Assembly: GCA_028823145.1 (NCBI GenBank) | Contig: JAPKCA010000013.1 | Span: 1-34,629 of the forward strand | Source: Flavobacteriales bacterium | GTDB taxonomy: Bacteria > Bacteroidota > Bacteroidia > Flavobacteriales_D > Sanyastnellaceae | Direction of reading: 5' to 3' | Length of the DNA stretch: 34,629 nucleotides | Shown: positions 17,319-25,586 of the stretch, one piece after another | Position numbering within the stretch: the stretch's first letter is position 1 | Layout of the letters: each line of letters begins with the position of its first letter | The notes under the pieces: generated by a model | What the model was told of the DNA's origin: nothing | Database searches by the model: none | The model's input: the letters and a program-made list of their open reading frames with translations, nothing else | Translations under genes and position numbers: made by a program

Positions 17319-18821
17319 CGGATTGCAAGCATCCTTTTATTGACGGCAGCGACCCTCAGCGTCCAGCTCAACCCTTTGTTCGCTCAAACGAGCATTCGTG
17401 TTTTGACTGGCCCTACAAGTTTTACCGGATCTTCCAATTTGGAAGACGGCATCCAGATTTCTGGAACAGGAACGTATAGTTCTCAATTGGCGGTATCCAC
17501 CAGCCTGCGACCATTCATGTCCCTTGAAGCCCACACACAGTGGGGGAAATTGGGATTGACCGCAGCTGATCGCAAGCACGAAATGTCCGAATGGAATGCA
17601 CTAGGTGCTGGCATTCGCTTTCACCTTCCGTATTCCAACGAGCGCCATTTGCAGCCATGGATCAGCATTGGAGCCTCCATCGTCAACCAATCCAACAAAA
17701 CGGATTTGACCGATGCGAATGGGGTCGCCTACCACTACTGGAGCGATGGTCAAGTGTACGACATGGCCGAGGATGCAGCCAATGCTCAAGAGGCAGCAAC
17801 CATGCTCTCCCATGATTACACATTCGAAACATCTACACAAAAAAACCGTTCATGGGGTATTCCCATCCAAGCAGGATTGGACTTGAACTTGACAAGTCGA
17901 CTTTATGCTTCCGCTTCCATTTCCATGGTCGCTGGAACAGAATCAAGTTTGGATCCTCGTCCCGGTTTTGTCGATTGGCTCACCACTGCCCAGGCGGGCA
18001 TCGGAATCCGATTGGGTAAAACCTATGCAGAACCGCGCATCAAATACCCAGAAGAATTGCTTCGTTTGGGAACCGATGCGGATGGAGACGGCATAGAGGA
18101 TGTCAAGGACAAATGTCCAGGCACAGAAGGTGGTGCGCCGGTAGACAAACATGGTTGCCCAACAGACATGGACAAAGACGGTGTGCCAGATTTCAAGGAC
18201 CAAGAACCAAATTCTCCTCACCGCCGGGTCAATGAAAAAGGCGTTGCGTTGAGCGAAGAACAGTGGGCTGCCGTTTTGAGCCCGAAAGATTCTGATCCCC
18301 GCGACTTCATTCAAATGTTCCAACGCGTCGAATCTGAGGATCCACAAAGCCAAGTGACTCCCGTGGACTCCAAAGGAAGGACACAAGCAGAATTGAGGTT
18401 GCTCAAAACGTTTGGGTCCAAAAAGTCCACGATCCCCGTGAAAGCCAACAAAGAGAATGCCAAACCTGTGGTAAAAACAGACAACCGATCCATCGCCAAT
18501 GCCTTGGCTCCACTGTTGCGCACCAAATACAGCGTACAGTTAGCTGAAGAACTTTACGACCTTAATATGGCAGAAGTTGGGCCTATGCTTGAATCTGGAG
18601 AAGTGGTTCGAAAATTCAACAACTCGAGTCATTTATTTTTCGTCACTCCCTCGGTATCTGATTTGTCTACGGCTCAAGCAAAGCTTGCCGAATTGCAGTC
18701 CAATGGCTTTGATCAAGCAAAAATCATTGGAGAAATCAATGGCCGCATGGTTGAAATGAGCGAAGCAAACGCCATTCAAAATGCCTGGAACGGCAACACT
18801 GCTGCATTGAATTTGGATTGA
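17319..18821 (+). CDS. Outer-membrane beta-barrel-like protein with thrombospondin type 3-like Ca-binding segment and SPOR-like C-terminus
   Basis: Signal peptide MRIASILLLTAATLSVQLNPLFAQ; barrel-like N-terminus; DADGDGIEDVKDKCPGTEGGAPVDKHGCPTDMDKDGVPDFKDQEPNSP; C-terminal KYSVQLAEELYDLN..SHLFFVTPSVSDLSTAQAKLAELQSNGFDQAKII. Confidence 0.75.
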   Translation, partial: RIASILLLTAATLSVQLNPLFAQTSIRVLTGPTSFTGSSNLEDGIQISGTGTYSSQLAVSTSLRPFMSLEAHTQWGKLGLTAADRKHEMSEWNALGAGIRFHLPYSNERHLQPWISIGASIVNQSNKTDLTDANGVAYHYWSDGQVYDMAEDAANAQEAATMLSHDYTFETSTQKNRSWGIPIQAGLDLNLTSRLYASASISMVAGTESSLDPRPGFVDWLTTAQAGIGIRLGKTYAEPRIKYPEELLRLGTDADGDGIEDVKDKCPGTEGGAPVDKHGCPTDMDKDGVPDFKDQEPNSPHRRVNEKGVALSEEQWAAVLSPKDSDPRDFIQMFQRVESEDPQSQVTPVDSKGRTQAELRLLKTFGSKKSTIPVKANKENAKPVVKTDNRSIANALAPLLRTKYSVQLAEELYDLNMAEVGPMLESGEVVRKFNNSSHLFFVTPSVSDLSTAQAKLAELQSNGFDQAKIIGEINGRMVEMSEANAIQNAWNGNTAALNLD

Positions 18822-18846
18822 TTCCCTTTGAATCACCTGATAATTG

Positions 18847-18884
18847 AAAAAAAGGCCAACCTTGCGGGGTTGGCCTTTTTTTTA
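18847..18884. terminator. Bidirectional rho-independent terminator
   Basis: AAAAAAAGGCCAACCTTGCGGGGTTGGCCTTTTTTTTATT between two convergent genes; strong stem with an A tract and a T tract. Confidence 0.93.
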
Positions 18885-18888
18885 TTAC

Positions 18889-20562
18889 CTAAGCTCTGTC
18901 CTGAAACCTGCGAACAGAGGCCTGAACCACCTTGGTGCCATCCAAAGCCGCTGACAAAATTCCTCCCGCATATCCTCCACCTTCACCACAAGGAAACAAG
19001 CCTGGAACATCGGGATGCTGAAGGGAGTCGTTATCTCGAGGAATTCGAATCGGGCTAGACGTTCTGGACTCTGGAGCGACCAACACCGCATCGGCATGCA
19101 TAAACGCTGGCATTTTCTTACCAAAAGTCGCAAGGCCTTCCGCCAACGGTTCTGCAATAGATTCTGGTAGCAAGGAGCGCAGATTGACCGATACAATGCC
19201 TGGCAAGTATGAGCATGTTGGCAAATCTTTCGACTCCTTGTCTCCTTCAAGGAAATCATGTAAACGCTGAGCCGGGGCTCGCTGGGTTTTGCCAGCGGCC
19301 TCCCAACATCGCTTTTCAATCATCTGCTGAAATTCCAATCCTCCCAACGGGCCAGAAAAACCCTCGGCTTCCCAAATAGATTCATCAATTTGCACAACCA
19401 TCCCTGAATTTGCAAAAGGGTTGTTTCGTTTTGAAGGAGACCAGCCGTTGGTCACCACCTCCCCGTCCTGTGTAGCACAAGGAGCAATGATTCCGCCCGG
19501 GCACATGCAGAAGGAGTGCACGCCACGACCTCTGGCTTGACAAACCAATTTGTACGAAGCTGGAGGCAACCAATCCCCCCTTGGCTCACCATGATATTGA
19601 GCTTGATCAATCACCGATTGCGGATGCTCAATCCGGACGCCGATGGCGAACGGCTTCGCCTCCAACTTCCATCCTTTCCCATGCAAGAGGTGAAATACAT
19701 CTCGAGCGCTGTGACCCGTTGCCAAAATAACGGATTGGCAAGAATACGTGACCTGCTCCTGGCTGTCGACCTCTTTCCAAATGACGGCCGAAACAGCACC
19801 TTCTGGACCGTCGGTTTGAATGTCCACCAGAAGACAACCAAAGTGCACAACCCCTCCTGAAGTGATAATGGATTCGCGCATGGATTCGATAATTCCGGGC
19901 AGCTTATTGGTGCCAATATGCGGATGTGATTCCACCAAAATATTCGGATCAGCTCCAAATGAAACGAGGCATTCTAACGCCCCGCGGATGTCACCCCGCT
20001 TATGGCTTCGGGTATACAATTTGCCATCGCTGTATGTTCCTGCACCTCCTTCCCCAAAACAATAATTGGAATGGGGATCGACCCGGTGATCGCGTGTGAT
20101 TTTCACCAAGTCCCTTCTGCGTTGGCGGACGGGTGCGCCGCGTTCGATGATTACCGGACGAAAACCCGACTGAATCGCCTCGATAGCAGCAAACAAACCC
20201 GCTGGCCCCGCTCCAATGATGACGATTTCTGGGGCATCCGCGTCCAACGCGGGGAGCTTCAGTGCAACAAAATTATCCTTCGGAAGCACATGGCCCACTT
20301 GAGCAATCTGTGTCAACCACATGGCCTGAACCGGCCGATGACGTGCGTCCAAGTTCTTGCGAATAACACGGTAATCTCCCAATTCTTCAGGTGTCCATCC
20401 CGCAGCGGCAGCAACAGCCGTTCGAAAGGATTCAGATTGGTGAGCAGCCTCTACAGGCAGCCGCACTTCTACTTCACCGATGGGCGAAAGTATTCTTTGC
20501 GGCTTTGACGCCTCCTTTCGACGTTTAAACTTTGACTTACTCGACCGCCCTTGTGCTGACAT
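18889..20562 (-). CDS. NAD(P)/FAD-dependent dehydrogenase (COG2509-like)
   Basis: EIVIIGAGPAGLFAAIEAIQSGFRPVIIERG..RRRDLVKITRDHRVDPHSNYCFGEGGAGTYSDGKLYTR; FPCGEGGGYAGGILSAALDGTKVVQA. Confidence 0.93.
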   Translation of the reverse strand: MSAQGRSSKSKFKRRKEASKPQRILSPIGEVEVRLPVEAAHQSESFRTAVAAAAGWTPEELGDYRVIRKNLDARHRPVQAMWLTQIAQVGHVLPKDNFVALKLPALDADAPEIVIIGAGPAGLFAAIEAIQSGFRPVIIERGAPVRQRRRDLVKITRDHRVDPHSNYCFGEGGAGTYSDGKLYTRSHKRGDIRGALECLVSFGADPNILVESHPHIGTNKLPGIIESMRESIITSGGVVHFGCLLVDIQTDGPEGAVSAVIWKEVDSQEQVTYSCQSVILATGHSARDVFHLLHGKGWKLEAKPFAIGVRIEHPQSVIDQAQYHGEPRGDWLPPASYKLVCQARGRGVHSFCMCPGGIIAPCATQDGEVVTNGWSPSKRNNPFANSGMVVQIDESIWEAEGFSGPLGGLEFQQMIEKRCWEAAGKTQRAPAQRLHDFLEGDKESKDLPTCSYLPGIVSVNLRSLLPESIAEPLAEGLATFGKKMPAFMHADAVLVAPESRTSSPIRIPRDNDSLQHPDVPGLFPCGEGGGYAGGILSAALDGTKVVQASVRRFQDRA

Positions 20563-20630
20563 ATGGCGAAGATAACCGCATGGTCTTAGAAGCGGAACGG
20601 CGTAACTTCACCATTCATGCAACTCATCTC

Positions 20631-22658
20631 ATGAGCACCAGTGACTTCCCTCACAATCCCCTTCGCTTCGATCGAAGAACGCTAAGCAATCAAGCCATTC
20701 AGCAGTTGTTTTCACAGATTATGCTTCCCCGCATGATAGAGGAGAAAATGATGAGTCAATTGAGGCAAGGCAAGATTTCGAAATGGTTCAGCGGGATGGG
20801 CCAAGAAGCGATTTCTGTCGGGACTGCGGCAGCCTTGGAACCGGATGAATTCATTCTCCCGATGCATCGCAATTTGGGCGTTTTCACGACCCGAGGCATT
20901 CCATTGGACCGAATGTTTTCTCAGTTTCAGGGCAAAGCCCATGGGTTTACCAAGGGCCGCGATCGCTCATTTCATTTCGGTTCGAAAGAGCACCACATTG
21001 TAGGGATGATTTCGCATTTGGGACCCCAACTCGGAATCGCAGACGGGATTGCACTCGCCCACAAACTAGATACTTCCGGTAAGGCGACGATGGTATTTAC
21101 TGGAGATGGGGGCGCTTCAGAAGGAGATTTTCACGAAGCGGTGAATGTAGCCGCGGTCTGGCAATTGCCCGTCATCATAGGGATTGAAAACAACTCATGG
21201 GGACTTTCCACTCCTTCCCAAGAGCAATTCCGTTGCGAGCATTTCACGGATAAAGCGATTGGATATGGAATTCCATCGCAAGACGCCATTCAAGTCGATG
21301 GGAATGACATCTTGGCTGTGTACCATGCGGTTCAGCACGCAGCCCAGGAAGTTCGCAAGCGACCCCGCCCCATCATTTTGGAATTCAAAACTTTCCGAAT
21401 GCGAGGCCACGAAGAAGCCTCTGGAACTAAATATTACCCGGAAGGATTGATTGAACATTGGGGACAAATCGACCCAGTCGATCGCTTTACCGCATGGGGA
21501 AAGGAGGCCGGCATTCTCACCGATGAGCTGATCGCTTCGGTTCAAGAATTGCACAAAAATGCCATCAGCCAAGGGCTCAAAGCGGCGGCAGCAGAACCTA
21601 AAATTGAAACGGATATTTCTGTTGAATTGAATGACCGATTTGCCGAGGTTCCTCCATCAACGCTGCCTTCCGTTGCAAAAGTCTCTGGGTCCAATCGAAA
21701 ATTGCGGTTGATTGATGCCATCCAAGATGGTTTGGGACAAGCCATGGAAATGCATCCCAACCTCATCCTCATGGGGCAGGACATCGCGGACTATGGTGGC
21801 GTGTTCAAAGTGACCGACGGCTTCGTTGAACGGTTTGGAAAAGAGCGGGTACGCAACACACCACTTTGTGAGTCTGCCATTGTTGGAGCTGCCTTGGGGC
21901 TGTCCATCGCTGGAAAAAAAGCCATGATGGAAATGCAATTCAGCGATTTCGTCACGGTCGGTTTCAATCAAATTGTCAACAATCTCGCCAAGATCCATTG
22001 GCGTTGGGGACAGGCCGCAGATGTCGTGGTACGCATGCCAACGGGCGGAAATGTAGGGGCCGGCCCATTTCACAGCCAAAGCACCGAAGCGTGGTTTTTT
22101 CATGTTCCCGGATTGAAAATCGTCTATCCATCGACACCTGAGGATGCCAAGGGTTTACTTCTCGAAGCCTTCGAAGATCCCAATCCCGTGCTCTTTTTCG
22201 AACACAAATTCTTGTACCGATCTTTGAGCGGCCTTGTGCCAGAAGAGGCCTACCGCATTCCCATAGGAGAAGCACGGACGGTCACCACCGGTCAAGACAT
22301 CACCATCATCACATACGGGCTCGGCGTCCTGTGGGCTGAGAAGGTCATCGCGCAACACCCGGAATGGTCGATCGAGCTGATTGACTTGCGCACATTGCTC
22401 CCATGGGACCAAGACACCGTTATGGAAAGCGTATCACGGACCAGCCGAGCGTTGGTACTCCATGAAGACACCATGACCGGAGGCGTTGGTGCTGAGATTA
22501 GTGCACGGATCCATGAACGTTGCTGGAAGGACCTTGACGCACCCGTTGTCCGTGTAGCGGGACTCGACACCGCCTTTCCTTTTGCTGAAAATTTGGAAGA
22601 ACAATTCCTTGCCAACCACCGCTTGGAAACTGCATTGGTCGATTTAATGGCTTCCTGA
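20631..22658 (+). CDS. Fused alpha/beta 2-oxoacid (2-oxoisovalerate-type) dehydrogenase E1
   Basis: N-terminal E1-alpha with TPP motif FTGDGGASEGDFHEAVNVAAVWQLPVIIGIENNSWGLSTP; C-terminal E1-beta NLILMGQDIADYGGVFKVTDGF..RVRNTPLCESAIVGAALGLSIAGKKAMMEMQFSDF. Confidence 0.93.
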   Translation: MSTSDFPHNPLRFDRRTLSNQAIQQLFSQIMLPRMIEEKMMSQLRQGKISKWFSGMGQEAISVGTAAALEPDEFILPMHRNLGVFTTRGIPLDRMFSQFQGKAHGFTKGRDRSFHFGSKEHHIVGMISHLGPQLGIADGIALAHKLDTSGKATMVFTGDGGASEGDFHEAVNVAAVWQLPVIIGIENNSWGLSTPSQEQFRCEHFTDKAIGYGIPSQDAIQVDGNDILAVYHAVQHAAQEVRKRPRPIILEFKTFRMRGHEEASGTKYYPEGLIEHWGQIDPVDRFTAWGKEAGILTDELIASVQELHKNAISQGLKAAAAEPKIETDISVELNDRFAEVPPSTLPSVAKVSGSNRKLRLIDAIQDGLGQAMEMHPNLILMGQDIADYGGVFKVTDGFVERFGKERVRNTPLCESAIVGAALGLSIAGKKAMMEMQFSDFVTVGFNQIVNNLAKIHWRWGQAADVVVRMPTGGNVGAGPFHSQSTEAWFFHVPGLKIVYPSTPEDAKGLLLEAFEDPNPVLFFEHKFLYRSLSGLVPEEAYRIPIGEARTVTTGQDITIITYGLGVLWAEKVIAQHPEWSIELIDLRTLLPWDQDTVMESVSRTSRALVLHEDTMTGGVGAEISARIHERCWKDLDAPVVRVAGLDTAFPFAENLEEQFLANHRLETALVDLMAS

Positions 22659-22749
22659 GCTCGGTTTTTCATCCATTTGGTTTGCATGCCAATACGGACT
22701 ACATTGGAACTTGTTGTCAGTGAGTTGATTCACAACACCAACGTCTTCC

Positions 22750-23052
22750 ATGCCCTCCGTTCAAGACATACGCCGTGCCATGCACGTATTGTTCAATGAA
22801 GCCACTGAGCGCTCATTGAGGCTCATGCTGCGTTATCCTGAATGCGAAAGAGAAGCGCGGGGTTTTGTGAGGGACGGCAACGCTTGCATGGCCAACTTGC
22901 TCAGCCAATTGGATGAACCGCCTGAAAGATCAAGCAGTGAAATTGCCCGCATTTGGGAGAAAGCTGAAAGCGAAAGCTTGAATTTGATGCGTCAAATTCA
23001 ACATCAAATGGAACAAGCTCAAGTCATGCGCGAAAAACAACAATTGCCGTAA
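22750..23052 (+). CDS. Small helical hypothetical protein
   Basis: 100-aa ORF MPSVQDIRRAMHVLFNEATERSLRLMLRYPECEREARG..; no competing longer ORF; family not recognised. Confidence 0.6.
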   Translation: MPSVQDIRRAMHVLFNEATERSLRLMLRYPECEREARGFVRDGNACMANLLSQLDEPPERSSSEIARIWEKAESESLNLMRQIQHQMEQAQVMREKQQLP

Positions 23053-23060
23053 ACAGTCAT

Positions 23061-23594
23061 TTACCTACCACGCATCCGCATGACTTGTGGATTCCTGATA
23101 GCGGCCTCCACTTGTTTGATGTCTTTTTTAAGCATGCCTTTCTTGTCCAGGCGTTTGCACTCAGCAATCAAGACCGTTGCCAATTTAGGCTTGCGTTTTG
23201 CAGACGCTACCACCGCCAAGTTTAATTTTACCGCTGCCTTGTCGTGATCTTGTTTCAAGCCGATTTCAAGCGCTTCTTTTAGCAAACGCTCAGCATCATT
23301 CATGTTGTGTTCCATGGCCAAGCTGCCCATCAAAAAATACCAGTACCCCTTTCTCCGGGGCCACAAATGTTTCGGATTAACGCGACCGAGCCATTTCCTC
23401 GCATCATCCATCTTTTGCTGACGCAAATTCACGAATGCCATAATCATCCGCATGCTCTGCAAGGTCATCAAAACAAAAAGGGCACAGACCAAGATCATCC
23501 CGACACCGTTTCCGATGTGGCCTTTCATAAATAAGGAGATAGCATAAGCCAAGCTGCCTGCAGCAAGAGCAATTTTTATGATGCGTGTGTCCAT
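23061..23594 (-). CDS. Membrane protein with TPR-like C-terminal helices, uncharacterised
   Basis: Two N-terminal hydrophobic segments (IALAAGSLAYAISLFM; GVGMILVCALFVLMTLQSM), then DAERLLKEALEIGLKQDHDKAAVKLNLAVVASAKRKPKLATVLIAECKRL. Confidence 0.7.
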   Translation of the reverse strand: MDTRIIKIALAAGSLAYAISLFMKGHIGNGVGMILVCALFVLMTLQSMRMIMAFVNLRQQKMDDARKWLGRVNPKHLWPRRKGYWYFLMGSLAMEHNMNDAERLLKEALEIGLKQDHDKAAVKLNLAVVASAKRKPKLATVLIAECKRLDKKGMLKKDIKQVEAAIRNPQVMRMRGR

Positions 23595-23634
23595 AGAGTC
23601 GTGGTACTTTTGAGGAACAAATTTACCCTTTCAT

Positions 23635-23964
23635 ATGGATTGGAAAACATTGGACTCCTTGGAACTTTTGCAGGAAGCGATAGAATCTACTCAGCAACAC
23701 CCCGTAGTTTTGTTCAAACACAGCACACGTTGTAGCATCAGTCGTATGGCAAAGAAGCTAACGGAGCAGCAATGGGACCTCCCAAATGAGGTTCATCCCT
23801 ACCTCTTGGATTTATTGAACCATCGAGACGTCAGTGAAGCGATTGCCAACCAATTCCAAATCCACCATGAATCGCCGCAATTTTTGCTAATCAAAAACAA
23901 AACGTGTGTGTTTCATGCCAACCACCATCACATCGACCCAATTGCTGCGAAAGCCTATCTTTAA
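23635..23964 (+). CDS. YtxJ-like monothiol (bacillithiol system/DUF2847) protein
   Basis: PVVLFKHSTRCSISRMAKKL..PYLLDLLNHRDVSEAIANQFQIHHESPQFLLIKN matches the YtxJ pattern. Confidence 0.85.
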   Translation: MDWKTLDSLELLQEAIESTQQHPVVLFKHSTRCSISRMAKKLTEQQWDLPNEVHPYLLDLLNHRDVSEAIANQFQIHHESPQFLLIKNKTCVFHANHHHIDPIAAKAYL

Positions 23965-23967
23965 GCC

Positions 23968-24564
23968 ATGGCTGCCATCCTCAAGCTCCGGGTCATTTTA
24001 GATACCGAAGAAGACATCTTTCGAGACATCGAAATCGACATGCAAGCACCTCTGGAGCATTTGCATTTGGCGACTTTGGATGCGTTTGAATGGAACAATG
24101 CACGTGAGATGGCATCCTTTTATAAGAGCAACGAAGCGTGGGATCGTGGCGATGAGATTCCGCTGATGTCCATGTCACCAGAATTGCCCTCCATGGAAAG
24201 TTCTACGGTCGACGAATTGCTTCCTGATCTCACAGCACGAGGGGTGTATGTGTACGACTACCTGCGTATGTGGTGCTTTTACTTGGAACCACTTGCCATC
24301 GCTGAAGCTGAGTCTGGAGTCTCCTATCCGAGGCTAACACTGGAATTTGGAAAGGCTCCGGATCCGAACAGCCGACAACCAGAAGGGCTGGATGATTTGG
24401 CACTCCTTGCGGAGGAAGTCGAACAAGCGAAGAGCGGTGAAGGCCAAGATGCTGATTATTCCACTGGCGACCCGGAATTGGATGCCTATCTGCAAGGCGA
24501 TGACGATGACGAAAAATCGGATGAACGAATGGACAACATCGATGATTACGACGACCTTTTCTGA
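23968..24564 (+). CDS. Plasmid pRiA4b ORF-3-like / IS1096 TnpR-like domain protein
   Basis: LKLRVILDTEEDIFRDIEIDMQAPLEHLHLATLDAFEWNNAREMASFY; acidic C-terminus. Confidence 0.75.
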   Translation: MAAILKLRVILDTEEDIFRDIEIDMQAPLEHLHLATLDAFEWNNAREMASFYKSNEAWDRGDEIPLMSMSPELPSMESSTVDELLPDLTARGVYVYDYLRMWCFYLEPLAIAEAESGVSYPRLTLEFGKAPDPNSRQPEGLDDLALLAEEVEQAKSGEGQDADYSTGDPELDAYLQGDDDDEKSDERMDNIDDYDDLF

Positions 24565-24579
24565 AGCGATTCCATCCCC

Positions 24580-25581
24580 TTGAAGGATTTAGAGAACACC
24601 CCAGACCAATCCCCTCCGCTGCAACCCGGCGAACGGCCATTGCTGATTGTCATCATCGGTCCTACTGCTGTGGGAAAAACAAGCTTGGCTATTGGCATAG
24701 CCAAATGGCTTGGATGTGAAATCTTAAATGCCGATTCCCGACAAGTCTACCGCAAGATGGTCATCGGCACAGCTCAACCAACTCCCGAAGAGCGAGCTGC
24801 CGTACCCCATCACCTGATTGATTTCTTGGAACCAAACGATTCTTACAGCGCTGGTCAATATGGCACAGATGCTCTTCGATGGCTCGAATCTTGGTTTGCC
24901 AACCACCGAACAGCTGTCATGGTAGGTGGGAGCGGTCTTTACATCAAGGCTGTACTGGAGGGATTGGATGATGTCCCTGCGGATGTCAAAATTCGCCTGG
25001 AACTTCAGAAAAGGATGGAGGCTCAAGGATTGGACGTTTTACTGGAGGAATTGAAAGCGTTGGACCCTGCGCATTATGCGAAGATGGACCAGTCCAATCC
25101 ACAGCGCGTCGTTCGGGCCTTGGAGGTTTGCTTGGCAAGCGGGCGCCCATTCTCTTCTTTCCATCGCCATCAACCCGCTCAACGACCCTTCGACATTTGT
25201 GTGATTGGATTGGAAATGAATCGGGATCTGCTCCGAGAACGAATCGATTCCCGCGTGCTCGACATGATCGCTTCGGGCATGGAGGAGGAAGCCAAAACGC
25301 TGCACCCCTTGGGCCACCTCAATGCATTACAAACCGTTGGATACAGGGAATGGTTTGACTATTTCGACGGCTATATCTCAAAAGAAAAAGCCATCAGCGC
25401 TATTCAAACACACACCCGACAATTTGCCAAGAGGCAGATGACCTGGTTTCAGCGCATGGAATATGTGCGTTGGTTTGACGCCAACAATCGCACGGCCGTT
25501 TTCGAATTTCTGAGTGACACCTGTGCACAACGCGGATGGGGCTCAGAGAGGAACCAAAACCTCAATGACACGCTGATCTGA
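24580..25581 (+). CDS. miaA: tRNA dimethylallyltransferase
   Basis: LLIVIIGPTAVGKTSLAIGIAKWLGCEILNADSRQVYRKMVIGTAQP..VPHHLIDFLEPNDSYSAGQY..VMVGGSGLYIKAVLEGLD. TTG start. Confidence 0.97.
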   Translation: MKDLENTPDQSPPLQPGERPLLIVIIGPTAVGKTSLAIGIAKWLGCEILNADSRQVYRKMVIGTAQPTPEERAAVPHHLIDFLEPNDSYSAGQYGTDALRWLESWFANHRTAVMVGGSGLYIKAVLEGLDDVPADVKIRLELQKRMEAQGLDVLLEELKALDPAHYAKMDQSNPQRVVRALEVCLASGRPFSSFHRHQPAQRPFDICVIGLEMNRDLLRERIDSRVLDMIASGMEEEAKTLHPLGHLNALQTVGYREWFDYFDGYISKEKAISAIQTHTRQFAKRQMTWFQRMEYVRWFDANNRTAVFEFLSDTCAQRGWGSERNQNLNDTLI

Positions 25582-25586
25582 CCGTC

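Noticed and set aside
23968-24564. IS1096/plasmid ORF-3-like annotation as a mobile element
   Set aside because: The family name is historical; no transposase, terminal inverted repeats or target-site duplication is seen nearby.
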